From: Eublepharis macularius
Taxonomy: Eukaryota; Chordata; Lepidosauria; Squamata; Eublepharidae
NCBI RefSeq assembly: GCF_028583425.1
Contig: NC_072800.1
Location: 90,162,501 to 90,226,500, forward strand
DNA length: 64,000 nucleotides
Direction: 5' to 3'
This document shows positions 1 to 11,400 of this stretch, piece after piece. A program made the position numbers and the translations under genes. Positions within the stretch are counted from its first letter, which is position 1, and each line of letters opens with the position of its first letter. The notes beneath the pieces were generated by a model. That model was not told where the DNA came from. It saw nothing but the letters and a program-made list of their open reading frames with translations, and did not search any database.

Positions 1-167
1 ACACTTGTCAGCTTCCCTCAAGTTTAGATGGGAAATGTAGGCGTCCTGGTTTTACAGCTTGGCTCTCCATTACAGCTGCAAGGCCAGGACGCCTACGTTT
101 CCCATCAAAACTTGAGGGAAGCTGACAAGTGTCCAACCTGTGCCAGGCGTCAGTTGTAGCTTGGCTC
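1..167. mobile_element. Palindromic MITE (GAGCCAAGC family), left end cut off
   Basis: Two arms around about position 66, each carrying the family's 'cctacgtttcccatc' core, and a right end CGTCAGTTGTAGCTTGGCTC. The same unit recurs at 7355, 10493 and 18845, where 3 bp TSDs are visible. Confidence 0.75.
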
Positions 168-1521
168 TCAGTCCAGAATCCTGTGGTGCAGATGCATTTG
201 GAAAGCTTATAAGCGGGCCATGAAGGCGCGACGTCTCCCCATCTCTGTTAACCAGGTGTATATTGTTACCTCTGATCTGGGAGGTTCTCTTTGGTTTAGA
301 CAACCCTGAATTGATCTAATCCCTTTTCTGAGCCACCAAAGCCAGCCATCAACACTGCGGGGTTACTGTAGTGAGTGACTCAGCTCACCCCCCTCTAGAC
401 TTCCACCTTTTCCTTTGCAGCAATGCGCCATGCTGCTCTTTCCAACCAGAGCTTCAAGGACAAACTCTGGCGACAGCCACTTGGCGTTCCCTTCCAGACC
501 AACGGCAGGCAGCACACTGCAGCCGTACATGCTGTCCTCGCAGTGCAGCAGGGCTCCCTTTGCCGAGGCCAGAAAAAAAAATGCTGCTGACACTCCGCTT
601 GCCTTGGCTCCACACAGGTGGCAAAGAGTACCTGCCACAACCCACCCCATATCTTCCTCTGGACTAGAAAGAGCACCAATCCCCCCCCTGCCCCGCCCGA
701 TCAGGTTGACCACAGTTTTGACAATGCTGCACTGGTATAAACACCTGGATGCTTCTCCATCACTGGTTCAAGACCGCTTTTTGCAATTTCACACTTTATT
801 TTTTTAGAACATCTTCATGCTGCATCGCTGGAAACGTGCCCGAGGCGGCTCACAAAATAAAAATAATAAAAACAACACATTAAAGAGAATTGAATAAAAA
901 TCCACTTATCTTTGCCTTTTGCCCAAACACCCATACAGACACACCTTTGTAGCTGTTATGATGATCCGGCCTGAAACTCTTAGCAGAAATAGTTCGTTTT
1001 TCTTGGAGCTTTCCTCCCCATCTCTCAGAAGCAGAAACCTGAACTCTTTTAAACTGATTAATGAAAAATAGGAGGAAAACATTCCTACCGAGTGGACAAG
1101 GCTTCTATTTGGGACTCCAGAGGTACTTCCAAGAGTTGAGCCGATGGAGGATCTTTCTTGTCGTCCACATTCAAGCTGAACTTGGTGCTACCGAGGGACT
1201 GACCTGTCGGTACAGAGAGTGCTGTGAAAGGGAACGGACGACCCACATTCTGGCGCTAATGTCAAAGGGGCCACGGTTCAACGGTGGGCCATGATGTTTA
1301 GCGTGCAGAAGGACTTGGGTCCGATCAGTCAGTTAAAAGGAAGCAAAAGACCCTTCTCCGCCTGAGACACTGGAGAGCTGTGAGCTAGCTGGATCAGTGG
1401 CCATGCGAGCGCCACGCAACTACTCAGTTCCACATCTGCAATGACTCAAAACATATAAAAACTCTGTGGAATGCTCTTGCGTTGGGGATGAATGTGACCT
1501 TACACCCTGGATTTAGAGTTA

Positions 1522-1708
1522 GAGCCAAGCTAGAAGTGATGAATTACACTTGAATGGCAAGTGAACAGACTCACATGTATTCCTCCCTGTTCCCTTGCGC
1601 TCCACTCGATCGAGCGGAGCGCAAGTGGAGCGCGAGTGAACAGGGAGGAATACATGTGAGTCTGTTCACTTGTCATTCAAGTGTAATTTGTCACTTCTAG
1701 CTTGGTCC
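1522..1708. mobile_element. Palindromic MITE, TSD TTA
   Basis: The left end GAGCCAAGC and the right end GCTTGGTCC are inverted copies. TTA flanks both sides (1519-1521 and 1709-1711). The interior is a near-perfect palindrome centred near 1608. Confidence 0.8.
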
Positions 1709-1789
1709 TTAGTCTGAAATCATGCTGCCAGTATGAAACAGTAAAGCAGAAAGGAGAACGAACAGCTTATCCTGAACCCATCTGAGACG

Positions 1790-2019
1790 GAAGAAAGATT
1801 GCAGGAGGCGCAACATTTAGCTACGATATATGGACACCTGAAGCCCTTTTATACCAAATCAGATTCTTGTCTACTCTGATTGGCAGCAGATCTCCAGGGT
1901 CTCAGGCAGAGGTCTTTCACATCACCTATTACTTGATCCTTTCCGATGAAGATGCCAGGGTTCGAACCTGGGACCTTCTGCATGCCAGGCAGATGTTCTA
2001 CCACTGATCCACGGCCCCT
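1790..2019 (-). mobile_element. tRNA-Ala-like SINE
   Basis: On the minus strand the head reads GGGGCCGTGGATCAGTGG and continues with an A-box and B-box (GGTTCGAACC), resembling tRNA-Ala, then a non-tRNA body. A second copy (24848-25215, plus) is interrupted by a MITE. A tRNA-like head joined to a repeat body rules out a functional tRNA gene. Confidence 0.65.
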
Positions 2020-2336
2020 GAACTGTTCCAGGGAGCATCATAGGGCAGGCAAAGTTGTAATGGATGGGTAGGAAGGGTCACTCAATGCATGGACTCCCAG
2101 AGTTCTCATCTGGCCAGAATGAATAGCTGTGGGGCTGCAGCTCCCCGGTCAGCAAGCTGGGCCCCAAAGAAGTGAGGCTTTCTCTCCAGAACTGGCTTGG
2201 CCAATGACTTTTCCTACTTACAGTGTGCCAGAGCACACCCTGTAGCTTTCACCTGGGCCGTGAAAAGCAGTCAAAACATCCCCTGGGGAGCAGGGGTGGG
2301 CGCTGCCCCTCCCCACCACATCCTCTGCCACGTTAC

Positions 2337-2491
2337 CTGCTTTGCCCTTGGAGGGGGGCTTTGGTGTGCTGTTGTTCTTCGCGGACTCCGTTCTCAGTCT
2401 TTCCAACTGCTGCTCCAGAGCGATGCCCTTGCGCTGCTGCTCTTGAAGCTTCTTCTCAGTCTCCCAAACCTTAGCGCTGCTTTCGTCGACC
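2337..2491 (-). CDS. CCDC13: CCDC13 coding exon 12, last exon in the window
   Basis: 51 codons with split codons at both ends (residues 553-605). The acceptor is AATGTTAG|GG and the donor is GCAG|GTAACG. It encodes [20 protein letters not shown] and [15 protein letters not shown], which match the last long coiled coil of mammalian CCDC13, then a basic Ser/Pro tail. The next exon must start with a two-base partial codon. None that fits was seen in 1-2336. Confidence 0.93.
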
Positions 2492-5400
2492 CTAACATTC
2501 AAAACAAGGGGGCAGAATTTTTCAGTTGTACTTTCTGTTCTGAAGATGCCCTTCTCTAACAAAATAGAAGAGAGCTGCGGCTCTCGAAAGCTTATGCTAC
2601 AGTAAAGTTGGTTAGTCTCATAGGTGCTACTGGACTCCTTACTATTTTGCTACTACAGACTAACACGGCTAACTTCTCTAACAAGCCGCTCAACAATTTC
2701 TTGAGAGTATCCACCCACTAGCCAAGGTCACAATGTGGTAGGCCGTATTTAAAAAGTTGGGTAAAAATTTCCTGCAGGCTGGATGTCACCCTTCGGCCAT
2801 AACATACTGCCTTTGTTCCATTATTATTATTATTTTGATTTATTAATCGCCCATCCTCAGGGGCTCTGGGCAGTGAACAACAGTTAAAATAAATTAACCA
2901 AATACATTAAGGTGTAATGGTGGGGAGAACCCCCCCACCCCAAAGGTGGGAGGCTGACATGACACCGCCCCCTTCAACCACTGAACGCCTGGCGGAACAG
3001 CTCTGTCTTACAGGCCCGGCGGAACAGTATGTCCCACTGGGCCTGGGTTTCCATTGACAGAGCGTTCCACCTGGTTGAAGCGAGGCGGGCTTCCTTAGGG
3101 CCGGGGACCACCAGTAAACATCCGCTGATCGAAGCGGTCTCCGGGGAACATACAGGGAGAGGCGGTCCCGAAGATATGCCGGTCCCAACCCGCTCAGGGC
3201 TTTAAAGGTAAGAACCAACACCTTGAACCTGATTCAGAATTCAACCGGAAGCCAGTGCAGCTGGTGCAGGACAGGTGTGATATGTGACTGGTAGGATATA
3301 CCAGTTGGATCCGCACCACTGCATTCTGGACCAGTTGTAGTTTCCGGATCAGGCCCAGGGGAACCCCATGTTCAACTTTTGGTATTGCTCTCGGTCCCAG
3401 CATGCTGTCGATCCCCTTTTCTCTCACCTTTTCTGGAGGACTCCAACCATTTCGACTAGCCTGTCCCGCTCTGCTTCAGCAGCATGGCAGAGAGCTTTGT
3501 ACTCCACGATCTGGACCTTCAGGGGTTTCGCATCCAAGTCGTCAGGCCCAACAGGCCTAAAATGGACAAAAAGTTAAGGGACAGGGTTGACTTCTGTAGA
3601 AATGAACAAGAGTCCAGTAGCATAAGACTAACAAAATTTGTGGTGGGGTATGAGCTTTCATGAGTCAAAGCTCACTTCTTCAGATACAGCTAGGATGTGA
3701 GTCCATCTGTCCTTAAATCTTGGTGAGTGGAGTGATTACAGTAGCTGACTGATAATAGCCGGTGAATGACAATAGCAGGCATGATTGGATAGGGTGGGGT
3801 ATGCAGAGGGGTGGTGGGTGTGGAGAAATCAGTACTGGTAATGAGACAGGAAGCCTAGGTCTAGATTCAACCCAGGCTTCGCAATCAGTTGCAATTCCAG
3901 CAGTCTCTCTAATCTCCCTTTGAAATTCCTCTTCAGGATAACTGCTACTTTTAGGTCAGCAACTGAATGACCTGGAAGATTAAAATGTACCCCCCACTGG
4001 TTTTTGAATCCTTTAGTTTCTGATGTCAGACTTATGGGTTGATTTCTGGTGATGACCGTTTATTTCAAAGGGTTAGGATTTATATGCCTCTTTTCCAGCA
4101 CTTGTTCGAAGAAGATTACAAGGATGGGAGAATAAAAATAAAACAACCATCTTATACATTAATCAGGAAAAGCAAAACATTTTAAAATGTTGATCAGCCA
4201 GTCCAAAAAAAAAAAAAAAGGGGAGGCAAGAAATTGGCCAATGTTTCTCTTGAGGAATGACTGGGAAACAGCAGCGAGGGGGGCACAATCAAGACTAGGG
4301 CTGTGACAGGGGGGAGGGAGTTTAATTTTTGGAAGGATCCACACCTATTGGAAGGCTCAGATAAACCTGGGGACTGGGGAGACAGAAGGAATGCCATGCT
4401 AAGTCACCAACAGAGTTTACAGACTCACCGAGTTGGAAGGGGCCATACAGACCAGCTAGTCCAACCCCCTGCCCAATGCAGGATGAGCCTAAAGCATCCC
4501 TGACCAAGATTCATCCAGCCTCTTCCTGAAAACTGCCAGTGAGGGGGGGCTCACCCCACCTCCCAAGGCAGCCGATTCCACCTTTGAACTACTCTGACCG
4601 TGAAAAAGTTTTCCCTACTATCCAGCCGGTACCTTTCTGCATGTAATTTAAGCCCGTTGCTTCGGGTCCTACCCTCTGCTGCCAACTGGAACAGCTCCCT
4701 GCCCTCCTCCAAATGACAGCCTTTCAAATACTTAAAGAGAGCAATCATGTCCCCTCTCAGTCTCCTCTTCTCCAAACTAAACATTCCCAAGGCCCTCAGT
4801 CTTTCCTCCTAGGGCTCAGTCTTCAGACCCCTGATCATCCTTGTCGCTCTCCTCTGCACCCTCTCGATTTTTTCCACATCCTTTTTGAAGTGAGGCCTCC
4901 AGAACTGCACACAATACTCCAGGTGTGGCCTGACCAAGGGAGTATAGAGCGGGACTATGACCTCCTGCGATTTCGATACAATGGCCCTTTTGATAAAACC
5001 CAAGACGGAGTTCACCTTTTTTGCCATCGCATCACACCGACTGCTCATACTTAGTTTACAGTCCACTCTTACCCCAAGATCTCTTTCGCATACACTACTC
5101 CCCAGAAGTGTATCCCCCATCCAGTATTTGGGCTTCCCATTTTTGTGGCCCAGATGTAATGCTGTGCACTTATCTATCTTGAATTGCATCCTGTTCACAA
5201 CCGCCCACTTCTCCAGAGTATTCAAGTCTTGTTGAATTTTAACTCTTATCTTCTTGGGTGTTTGCCACTCCTCCCAATTTGGTATCATCAGCAAATTTAA
5301 TGAGCGGCCCGTTTACCCCTTCGTCCAGATCATTGATAAAACTATTGAAAAGTACCAGGCCCTAAACCCAGCTGCTAGCCTGCTGTGTGGTCTTTGTACA

Positions 5401-8400
5401 TACCTGCCCGGAGAGATGGAGGCTGGAAATGAAGTTGCAGCGGAGTCTACCAGGGTGTGCCCCATGTGAGACACGATCCTGAAAACGTAAAGCATCGTCT
5501 ACATTTCTGCAGCCACTTCCATGTTTAGCCTATCTACCCTTCAACAACTTTGCAACACTCTTGCCATGTTCTGATGCAATGGTGGCCGGGAAGGGTAGTT
5601 TAAAAAGGCAGAGCTGGCAGCTTGGCAAAGGCTTTGCTATACACTGGAGCTGTGAAAAGCCAAAGGGAAACTTGAGCTCATTATAACCTCTCCAGGTCCA
5701 AGGCTGGCTCTGGAAGGCAATAGATATAGCAGCCTTCCCAAGCAAAAAGCCAAGGCCAAAGGTGGAAACCCACAACTTGGGAAATACAAAAAGTCTCCAA
5801 GACTGATGGTTGCTGTGGATTTTCTGGGCTGTATTGCCGTGGTCTTTGCATTGTAGTTCCTGACGTTTCGCCAGCAGCTGTGGCTGGCATCTTCGACAAT
5901 ACATCTCCAAGACTCTTAATAACTAAACTCTCATAAATACTATACATGTAACAAATATTCATCTCAAGCAATAAATAATTTCATAGACTAAATACAGCAG
6001 AGAGATTTTGTATCTGCATTTATTCTATGAAATTATTTATTGCTTGAAATGGGTATTTGTTACATGTATAAGAGAGTTTAGTTATTTAGAGTCTATTTAT
6101 TCAGCACTTGAACACTTTGCACTTTAATTTCTATTTATAAATATTTATACATTTTCTGGATTGTCATGGTTGTTTGGAGACTTTTCGTATTTCCAAGTTG
6201 TGGGTTTCCACCTTTGGCCTCGGCTCCGGAAGAAAACAAAAGGAAAAGGGTTTTAAAACTCAGCCCAAAAAGGAGAATGAACCAAGAGGGTCAAGCTAAC
6301 CTATAAAAGTATAATAATTTTATATTTATTTCAAATTGTGTACACACACACCATAAAATAAATATAAAAGTTTAAATATCAGAACTCCTAAAATACACAC
6401 AAAGTTGAACATTCCATAAAAATTGATGGAGAATCCAATGACCATATATATACATCAAACAAATACTATATCATGAATAATACAGTATCTAAAAATAAAT
6501 TGACCAGACGCGTTTCGGCCTGTATCGGCCTTCCTCAGTGGTCATTAAAATCCTAAGTATGACCACATACATCCAGGAATTAATTATTCCAATAATAATT
6601 AAAGTTGAATTAAAAATAGATTAAAAACCAGGTGTTGGTATTCAAATAGCTTTCATAATGTGTAGTTGTGAGGCAAAGATGAAATTAACAAACCCTCTGA
6701 GGAGCAATCTCTGTCGGCTCTTTCTTTTTAAACTACATTTCCCGGCTAACATTGCATCTCCCTACACTTGACAAACATGTGTCTCGTGTAGAGAGACTCT
6801 GACAAAGGGAACTTTGACTCTCAAAAGCTTATACCCTGGAGATCTTGTTGGTCTTTATGGTACCAATGGGCTCAAATCTTGCTGTTCTATTGCAGCCTGA
6901 AACAGGATCTGGTAAGAAACTGTAGTTCTTGAATATGTGGTTTTGCACCAAAAAACAGCAAATGTAGTACTCTCTTACTGTGCAGAGGTGTTCCTTCCAA
7001 TGCAATCCCCCTTTCTGGATGCTGCAGTAAAAATCTCCTCTTCCAAAGACTCTGCAGACAGCGTAGAAGCGGAATCTGAGCTGCCTTCCTCTGGCTGATG
7101 AAGACGATGCTGGCATAAAACAGCAGCCAAGTCAGAGCCTGTGCAGAGCCTGTGCTGAGAGATGAGGACCTGGGAGACCCAAGCTCGAGTCTTCACCTAG
7201 CCACGGATCTTGCTGGGCCAGGGTCTCTCAGCCTAACCTACCTCACAAGGTTGTGAGGAAACTGATGGTGGGGGAAGAACTACATTTTCTGCCTTAAGTC
7301 GCACGGAAGGAAAGCAGGATAAATAATGGATAAAATTTACACAGCTGAGGCTCAGAGCCACGCTACAAGTGACGCCTGACACAGGTTGGACACTTGTCAG
7401 CTTCCCTCAAGTTTTGATGGGAAATGTAGGCGTCCTGGTCTTGCAGCTTGGCTCTCCATTACAGCTGCAAGACCAGGATGCCTACATTTCCCATCAAAAC
7501 TTGAGGGAAGCCGACAAGTGTCCAACCTGTGTCAGGCGTCACTTGTAGCTTGGCTCTATGACTGAACAAACTAGACTAGAACTGAGTATTGAGAGAGTTC
7601 GACTGAGAGACCAGAGACTATATGAGCCACGCTACAAGTGACGCCTGACACAGGTTGGACACTTGTCAGCTTCCCTCAAGTTTTGATGGGAAATGTAGGC
7701 GTCCTGGTCTTACAGCTTGGCTTTCCATTTAATTGAAGTTTACAGAAATCCCCACACACACACCCAGTGAAGGGGAAGGGGGGCGCCCGGCGAAAGCCCG
7801 ACGCCTGCGCTCCCCTCCCGACCGCATGGTATCCCTCCCATAGACTGCCGCTCTGTAAACTTCAATTAAATGGAGAGCCAAGCTGCAAGACCAGGACGCC
7901 TACATTTCCCATCAAAACTTGAGGGAAGCTGACAAGGGTCCAACCTGTGTACAGCGTCACTTGTAGCCTGGCTCTCAGTCACCCTAAGGTGGGAGGACAG
8001 GCACTCTCTTTTCTTCCCTCCCATTTCGTGACTGGGCGGAGAGAGGATTTTGCCTCATGCTCCATTTCACAGGCACAAATGTACTCCTGACCTGAAATCG
8101 CAATCTATTTATTGATTAAAACATTTTAACCCTGCCTTTCGTTGTCATTCATGGAGGCTTATGTTAGTAGATGAAAAACACTGACAGCTAAACCGAAATA
8201 AAACGACAACCCCCAATTCATCCCTTGCTCCCCTGTGAGAGAATGCCACAGAACTGTGGCACTTCTGGTCCCAAATAACCCAGTCAGCTGGACTCGGAGT
8301 GTGAGCAAACCCCCAGTCTCGGGCGGTATGCCTACATTACATGTGTGTTATCAGTTATTATGCCCTGACCTGGATAGCCCAGGAGAGCCTGATCTCAGCA

Positions 8401-11400
8401 GATTTCAGAAGCAGAGTTGGCCTTAGTTAGTAATTGGATGGGAGACCTCGAATGAAGACCAGTGTGGCAGAGGCAGGCAATGGCAAACCACCTCTGTTAG
8501 TCTCTTGCCATGAAAACCCCACCAGGGATTGCCATAAATCAGCTATGACTTCAGGGCACTCTCCACCACCATGATCAGTTTTTATATTGGATTAACTATT
8601 GTAGACTCCTCTATAGCCCTCTGACAAATTTTGTTCGGTGAGGTGCTGAAAATTCTGAGAAGAGATCCGTTTCATTCCTGCTGATTCCCCATGAACTACA
8701 ATTTTCAAAATAGTCAAGAGTCCAGTAGCACCTTTAAGACTAACCAACTTTACTGTAGCATAAGCTTTCGAGAATCACAGTTCTCTTCATCAGATGCGCA
8801 TCTGACGAAGAGAGCTGTGGTTCTCAAAAGCTTAAGCTACAGTAAAGTTGGTTAGACTGAAAGGTGCTACTGGACTCCTTACTATTTTGCAACTACAGAC
8901 TAACACGGCAAACTCCTCTGGATACAATTTTCAAGAGTCCCTGGAGAGTCTTTGCAGACCCCAATGGCCTCCAACTGTTTCATATCCAGAGGAAAGCTGC
9001 CAGGGCCCAGTACAGACGCCGCAGAGCCATACTGCCAGACATGCCTATCCTCACTTTCTTAAAGGATCCTGCCTCCTCCTCTTCCTCGGACCGAAATCAT
9101 TCTCAGGAAGGGCCTGATTTACATTGTTACATTCTTTTAGGCACCTCCAGTCTTCTAAGGGCCAAACGCATGCAACAAGAGTCAGGTTGCAGGGTCTCTT
9201 GCTCTCACCTGCAGATACATGTCACATCGGGAACTAATGTTTCCCAAGAACCCTGAGCACCCATGTGGCTCAGGAGGGAGGCGAAGTGGAAGGAGAGGCT
9301 TTCCCTCCCTTTCAGTTTTCCCAACCACGCTAGGGAGCCCCATTAGCCCTGCTGTATGGCTCCACGTGTGGCAGTCAGTATTGTCTACTTTGGTGGTGGT
9401 GGAGAGTGCTGTCAAGTCATAGCTAACTCATGGCGACCCCTGGTGGGGTTTTCATGGCAAGAGACTGACAGAGGTGGTTTGCCGTTGCCTGCTTCTGCCA
9501 CACACTGGTCTTTGTTGGAGGTCTCCCATCCAATTACTAACCAAGGCCGACCCTGCTTAGCTTCTGAGATCTGACAAGGTTGGGCTTGCTGGGCTGTCCC
9601 GATCTGGGCATCGTCTAGCTCAGCCCCCCATAAAATCTCTTCTCTGGCTAATTCCTTCAACTTGCTTCACCTGCAACATGAGCTGCCCGACCGTCTCCTC
9701 CAGCTCCCTCACTTGAGCCTCTCGCTCGGCCAACATCTGCCTGAGCTGCTCTATGGTGCCGCTCTGCTTCTGCCCCTGGACATCCAGGTTTTGGTGCCGT
9801 TCCTTGTTCCGCTCTTCCTGCTGGCTCAGATTCTTCAGGATGGTTTGCATTTCCTTCTGCTGGCTCTGGGGAAGTGGAAAAGGCACACGGGATGCTCTGG
9901 TTTGTACGCAAGAGCCGTTAAATGGGCACAAAGGCGGGAGTTGCAGCCTGAAGCCTCTTGCTTTTCGGACGGCAAGCTGAATAAAAGGCCGGTCTTGATA
10001 GAAAAATCCATTCGCTGGGATGTACCCCGGAGAGGAAATGTCTCACGTCTTGCACAGTGATGCAGCATAAGCAGCCATGCTGTCTAAGATTCGCTACCGG
10101 TGGCACCTTTATTATTTATTAATTTGATTTTTAGCCCGCCCTCTCCAGGAACTTTAAAAGACCAACAAGGGCCGTTTTCACACTACTAACCTGCTTTTGT
10201 AACGGTGCGAAACGTTGCGCAAAAAGCATGGAAGACAGCGTCTTCTCATGAGAGTTTTGCCCAATGTCGCGCAAAACTCTCGCGAGAAGACGCTATCTTC
10301 CTCGTTTTTTGCGTGACATTTTGCAACATTACGGAAGCAGGTTAGTAGTGTGAAAACGGCCAAGATTTCCAGGGTATAAGCCTCTGAGAAACAAAGCTTC
10401 CTTTGAAAGTTTATTCCATGGAAATCTTGTCAGTCTTTAAGGCGTTACTAGACTCAAATCTTGCTCTTCCACTGTAGAACAACAAGGCCTGACAGCCAAG
10501 CTACAAGTGACACCTTACACAGGTTGGACACTTGTCAGCTTCCCTCAAGTTTTGATGGGAAATGTAGGCATCCTGGTCTTGCAGCTTGGCTCTCCATTAC
10601 AGCTGCAAGACCAGGATGCCTACATTTCCCATCAAAACGTGAGGGAAGCTGACAAGTGTCCGACCTGTGTCAGGCGTCACTTGTAGCTTGGCTCTGAATC
10701 TATTGGTTAGTGGCCCCAATATCACTGTAGTGATGATGACACAATTCCCACCCAAGCTACTGACACCCTCTTTGAACTTCCATCGCCCAGCCTTCTTTTA
10801 TTTTCCTAACTTCCTCCCCATTTTGGGAGGGGTTCGCTCCCATTTGCAGCATGGGAGCAGCGCCCCCCCCCCCGAACTTGGCTTTTCCCTCCATAGCAAG
10901 GCCTTCCCTTCCCTTCCCTTCCTTTTCTTTTTTATTTATTTCAAATTTCTATTCTGCCCTCCCCGCGAGCGGGCTCAGAGCAGATAACATATTAAAATAC
11001 AATAAAAATTCATCTACATTAAAACATCATTAAAATAGGAGTGTATTTCTATTAAGACACATTTAAAGCAGGATGGTGGACAGCCTTCACAGGGAGGGTT
11101 AAGATTTTATACACCCCTTTTTTCAGGCCGGCGGAGGCCCAGCCTCAGCCATATGCCTGGTGGAACAACTCTGTCTTGCAGGCCCAGCGGAAGGATAGTG
11201 GGTCCTGCCGGGCCCTGGTCTCAGCAGACAGAGCGTTCCACCCGGTGGGAGCCAGGACTGATGTTGGAGTAGGGATATCATGCCGTCTGGTAGGGCTGCT
11301 GCTTGCAGGAAACTAAGAGGGGAAAAAATGGAGGTTTATATGTGACGGCCCGCAGACATCTGACCAACTGGATCATACCATCAGCGCATCGATGAGTTCG

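Noticed and set aside
363-713. 116-codon minus-strand frame (and an overlapping 94-codon one)
   Set aside because: Considered as a missing CCDC13 C-terminal exon. It is Cys/Gly-rich, not coiled coil, has no matching splice phase and is open in three frames because of base composition.
1955-2019. Possible tRNA-Ala gene on the minus strand
   Set aside because: The head is tRNA-like but mismatched, and it is joined to a SINE body shared with 24848-25215.
4551-5294. Functional reverse transcriptase gene
   Set aside because: A 5'-truncated CR1 C-terminus with a frameshift and stops; a second identical-looking fragment lies at 36640-37175.
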